Below, in pieces: positions 62,252 to 64,000 of a stretch of DNA of 64,000 bases. The stretch is taken from contig NZ_CP145605.1 of the NCBI RefSeq assembly GCF_036884255.1, positions 2,418,001 to 2,482,000 of the forward strand, given 5' to 3'. The first letter of the stretch is position 1; every line of letters begins with the position of its first letter. The translations under genes and the position numbers were made by a program. A model generated the notes under the pieces. The model was given only the letters and a program-made list of their open reading frames with translations, ran no database searches and had not been told where the DNA came from. The stretch is from Paenibacillus tundrae. Lineage in GTDB: Bacteria; Bacillota; Bacilli; Paenibacillales; Paenibacillaceae.

Positions 62252-64000
62252 ATGGACATGAACCAATATTTATCCATGTTTATTGATGAGTCTAATGATC
62301 ATCTGCAGTCGCTTAATGAAAACATGCTACAACTCGAAGGTAACCCGGAGGATTTAGGAATCGTTCAGGTTATATTCCGTTCAGCTCATACCCTGAAAGG
62401 TATGGCTGCAACAATGGGCTTTGAAGATTTGGCATCACTGACACACAAGATGGAGAATGTGTTAGATATGGTGCGTAATGAGAAACTGAAAATGCAAGAT
62501 TTTATTTTTGACACGCTATTTAAAAGTTTAGATGCGCTCGAAACAATGGTTCAGGATATTACAAATGGCGGAGAAGGTAAAGCGGATGTCTCTGCAATTG
62601 TTACTTCACTTCAAGCGATTGAAAGTGGCGAATGGACTGGAGGCGATGCGCCAGCAGCAGCCGTAGCTCAAACGACGGTTCCTGAAACCTTAGCTGCAGT
62701 GCAACTGGATGAGTTCCAATATTCAGTACTGGATCAATCCATTGCTGAAGGACATCGTGTATTCTACATTGAGGTGCTGGTAAGTGAACATAGCCAGTTA
62801 AAAGGCGTACGTGCTTACATGGTATTTGATCTGTTAGAACGCTCTGGTGAGGTTGTAAAAGCATTCCCATCCGTTCAGGATATCGAACAAGAGAAGTTTG
62901 AGCGCAATTTCTCGTTATATTACATAACAACCAAAGAAGCGCAGGAACTTGAACAAGGAATTTTAAGTATTTCTGAAATTGAAAGTGCCAAAGTGATTCA
63001 GTTGGATCAAGAAACACTGGAGCAGATGACGAACCAGGCAGCCGTTGCAGCCGAAGCTGAAGTCGTTGCTGTAAACGATGCAATTGCAGCATCTCAAGTG
63101 AAAGAAGCTCCTCCTAAAGCAGAAGCGAAGCCTACCGAAACTAAAGCAGCGGCACCGAAGCAAGCGGCAGCTCCTTCACGTACGATTCGTGTAGATATTG
63201 AACGACTTGATGTACTTATGAACCTGTTCAGTGAGTTATTGATCGACCGGTCACGCCTAGAACAATTGGCTAGCGAGACAGGAAATAATGATCTTTCCGA
63301 TACGGTAGCTCACCTGAGCAGAGTCAGCACAGATTTGCAAAATATTGTATTGAAGTTGCGGATGGTTCCTGTGGATACCGTATTCAACCGTTTCCCTCGT
63401 ATGATTCGTGACCTAGCAAAAACACTAGACAAAAAAATCGATCTAGTGATTACTGGTGCCGAAACAGAACTGGATCGTACCGTTATCGATGAGATTGGAG
63501 ACCCGCTGGTGCATTTGCTGCGTAACGCAGTTGACCATGGTGTTGAATCCATTGCAGAGCGTGTAGCAGCAGGAAAACCAGAGATGGGAACCGTTAACCT
63601 GCGTGCATTCCATAGTGGTAACCATGTATTCATCGAGATTGAAGATGACGGTAAAGGGATCTATCGTGAGAAGTTGTTGAAAACAGCCATTTCTAGAGGT
63701 GTTGTTACAGAAGAACAGGGTGCCAAGATGAGCGATGAAGAAGTTAATCAACTGTTGTTCGCACCTGGTTTCAGCACGGCTGATGTGATTTCTGATATTT
63801 CAGGACGTGGGGTTGGATTGGACGTTGTTAAATCAAAAATCACTTCACTCGGCGGAAATGTAACTATTCACTCCACACCAGGAAAAGGAACAAACTTCTC
63901 TGTTCAACTTCCATTGACCCTATCGATTATTGCAGCAATGCTTGTACGGGTGGGTTCAGAGAAATATGCTATTCCTCTGTCTTCAATTGTCGAGACAGCC
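62252..64000 (+). CDS. cheA: chemotaxis histidine kinase CheA (3' end outside window)
   Basis: Central kinase of chemotaxis. The frame is open for 583 codons to the end of the window. Domains in order: P1 with the phospho-accepting His46 (FRSAHTLKGMAATMGF), a CheY/CheB-binding P2-like domain (about 145-250), an Ala/Lys/Pro-rich linker, the P3 dimer region (LDVLMNLFSELLIDRSRLEQ) and the P4 kinase domain with LVHLLRNAVDHG, EDDGKGI and GRGVGLDVVKSKI; the P5 CheW-like domain starts at the edge. The start ATG 62252 follows GGAGGAGGTG, 33 bases after cheB. Confidence 0.96.
   Translation, partial: MDMNQYLSMFIDESNDHLQSLNENMLQLEGNPEDLGIVQVIFRSAHTLKGMAATMGFEDLASLTHKMENVLDMVRNEKLKMQDFIFDTLFKSLDALETMVQDITNGGEGKADVSAIVTSLQAIESGEWTGGDAPAAAVAQTTVPETLAAVQLDEFQYSVLDQSIAEGHRVFYIEVLVSEHSQLKGVRAYMVFDLLERSGEVVKAFPSVQDIEQEKFERNFSLYYITTKEAQELEQGILSISEIESAKVIQLDQETLEQMTNQAAVAAEAEVVAVNDAIAASQVKEAPPKAEAKPTETKAAAPKQAAAPSRTIRVDIERLDVLMNLFSELLIDRSRLEQLASETGNNDLSDTVAHLSRVSTDLQNIVLKLRMVPVDTVFNRFPRMIRDLAKTLDKKIDLVITGAETELDRTVIDEIGDPLVHLLRNAVDHGVESIAERVAAGKPEMGTVNLRAFHSGNHVFIEIEDDGKGIYREKLLKTAISRGVVTEEQGAKMSDEEVNQLLFAPGFSTADVISDISGRGVGLDVVKSKITSLGGNVTIHSTPGKGTNFSVQLPLTLSIIAAMLVRVGSEKYAIPLSSIVETA

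Overview
The window reads as chromosomal DNA of a Paenibacillus-type Firmicute. Support for this: strong AAGGAGG-type ribosome binding sites, frequent TTG and GTG starts, intrinsic terminators, a gene order that follows the Bacillus subtilis block fabG-acpP-fabF-rnc-smc-ftsY-ylxM-ffh-rpsP-khpA-rimM-trmD-rplS-rbgA-rnhB-ylqG-ylqH-sucCD-dprA-topA-trmFO-hslVU-fla/che, and intergenic repeats of the kind I associate with Paenibacillus. Almost every gene is on the + strand; only a polysaccharide deacetylase, a comM-like gene and ohr are reversed. No tRNA, rRNA, IS transposase, prophage or CRISPR array was seen.

Region 1 (1-19.3 kb) is housekeeping: fatty acid synthesis (fabG partial, acpP, fabF), RNase III, SMC, the SRP pathway (ftsY, ylxM, ffh), ribosome and tRNA maturation genes (rpsP, khpA, rimM, trmD, rplS, rbgA), signal peptidase I and RNase HII. 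Set into it are a hemolysin III-like membrane protein, a secreted NodB-type deacetylase with an adjacent small hypothetical gene, and several non-coding repeats.

Region 2 (19.3-28.1 kb) is the accessory part. It starts with a FliK-like/FlhB-tail-like pair (ylqG/ylqH) and yraN. Next comes a 53-codon ORF whose N-terminal half has the spacing of a paeninodin-type lasso peptide leader and which sits behind a good promoter with a perfect palindromic operator. A secreted beta-sandwich repeat protein, a nitroreductase, a comM-like AAA protein and a divergent ohr/ohrR pair follow.

Region 3 (28.3-37.5 kb) carries sucCD, dprA, topA, trmFO and hslVU. The xerC and codY genes that B. subtilis has in this neighbourhood are missing; about 1 kb of AT-rich non-coding DNA fills the codY slot.

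Region 4 (38.5-64 kb) is a packed fla/che operon from flgB to a truncated cheA: rod and MS ring (flgB, flgC, fliE, fliF), switch (fliG, fliM, fliY), export ATPase complex (fliHIJ), hook (fliK, flgD, a TIGR02530-type gene, flgE), swrD, fliL, export gate (fliOPQR, flhB, flhA), placement GTPases (flhF, flhG) and chemotaxis (cheY, cheB, cheA). Many genes overlap or nearly touch, so translational coupling is likely.

The points most worth a second look are the RiPP-like small ORF with its operator, the stand-alone ylqG/ylqH pair, the dispersed palindromic repeats, and the non-coding DNA that occupies the codY slot and the khpA-rimM gap.
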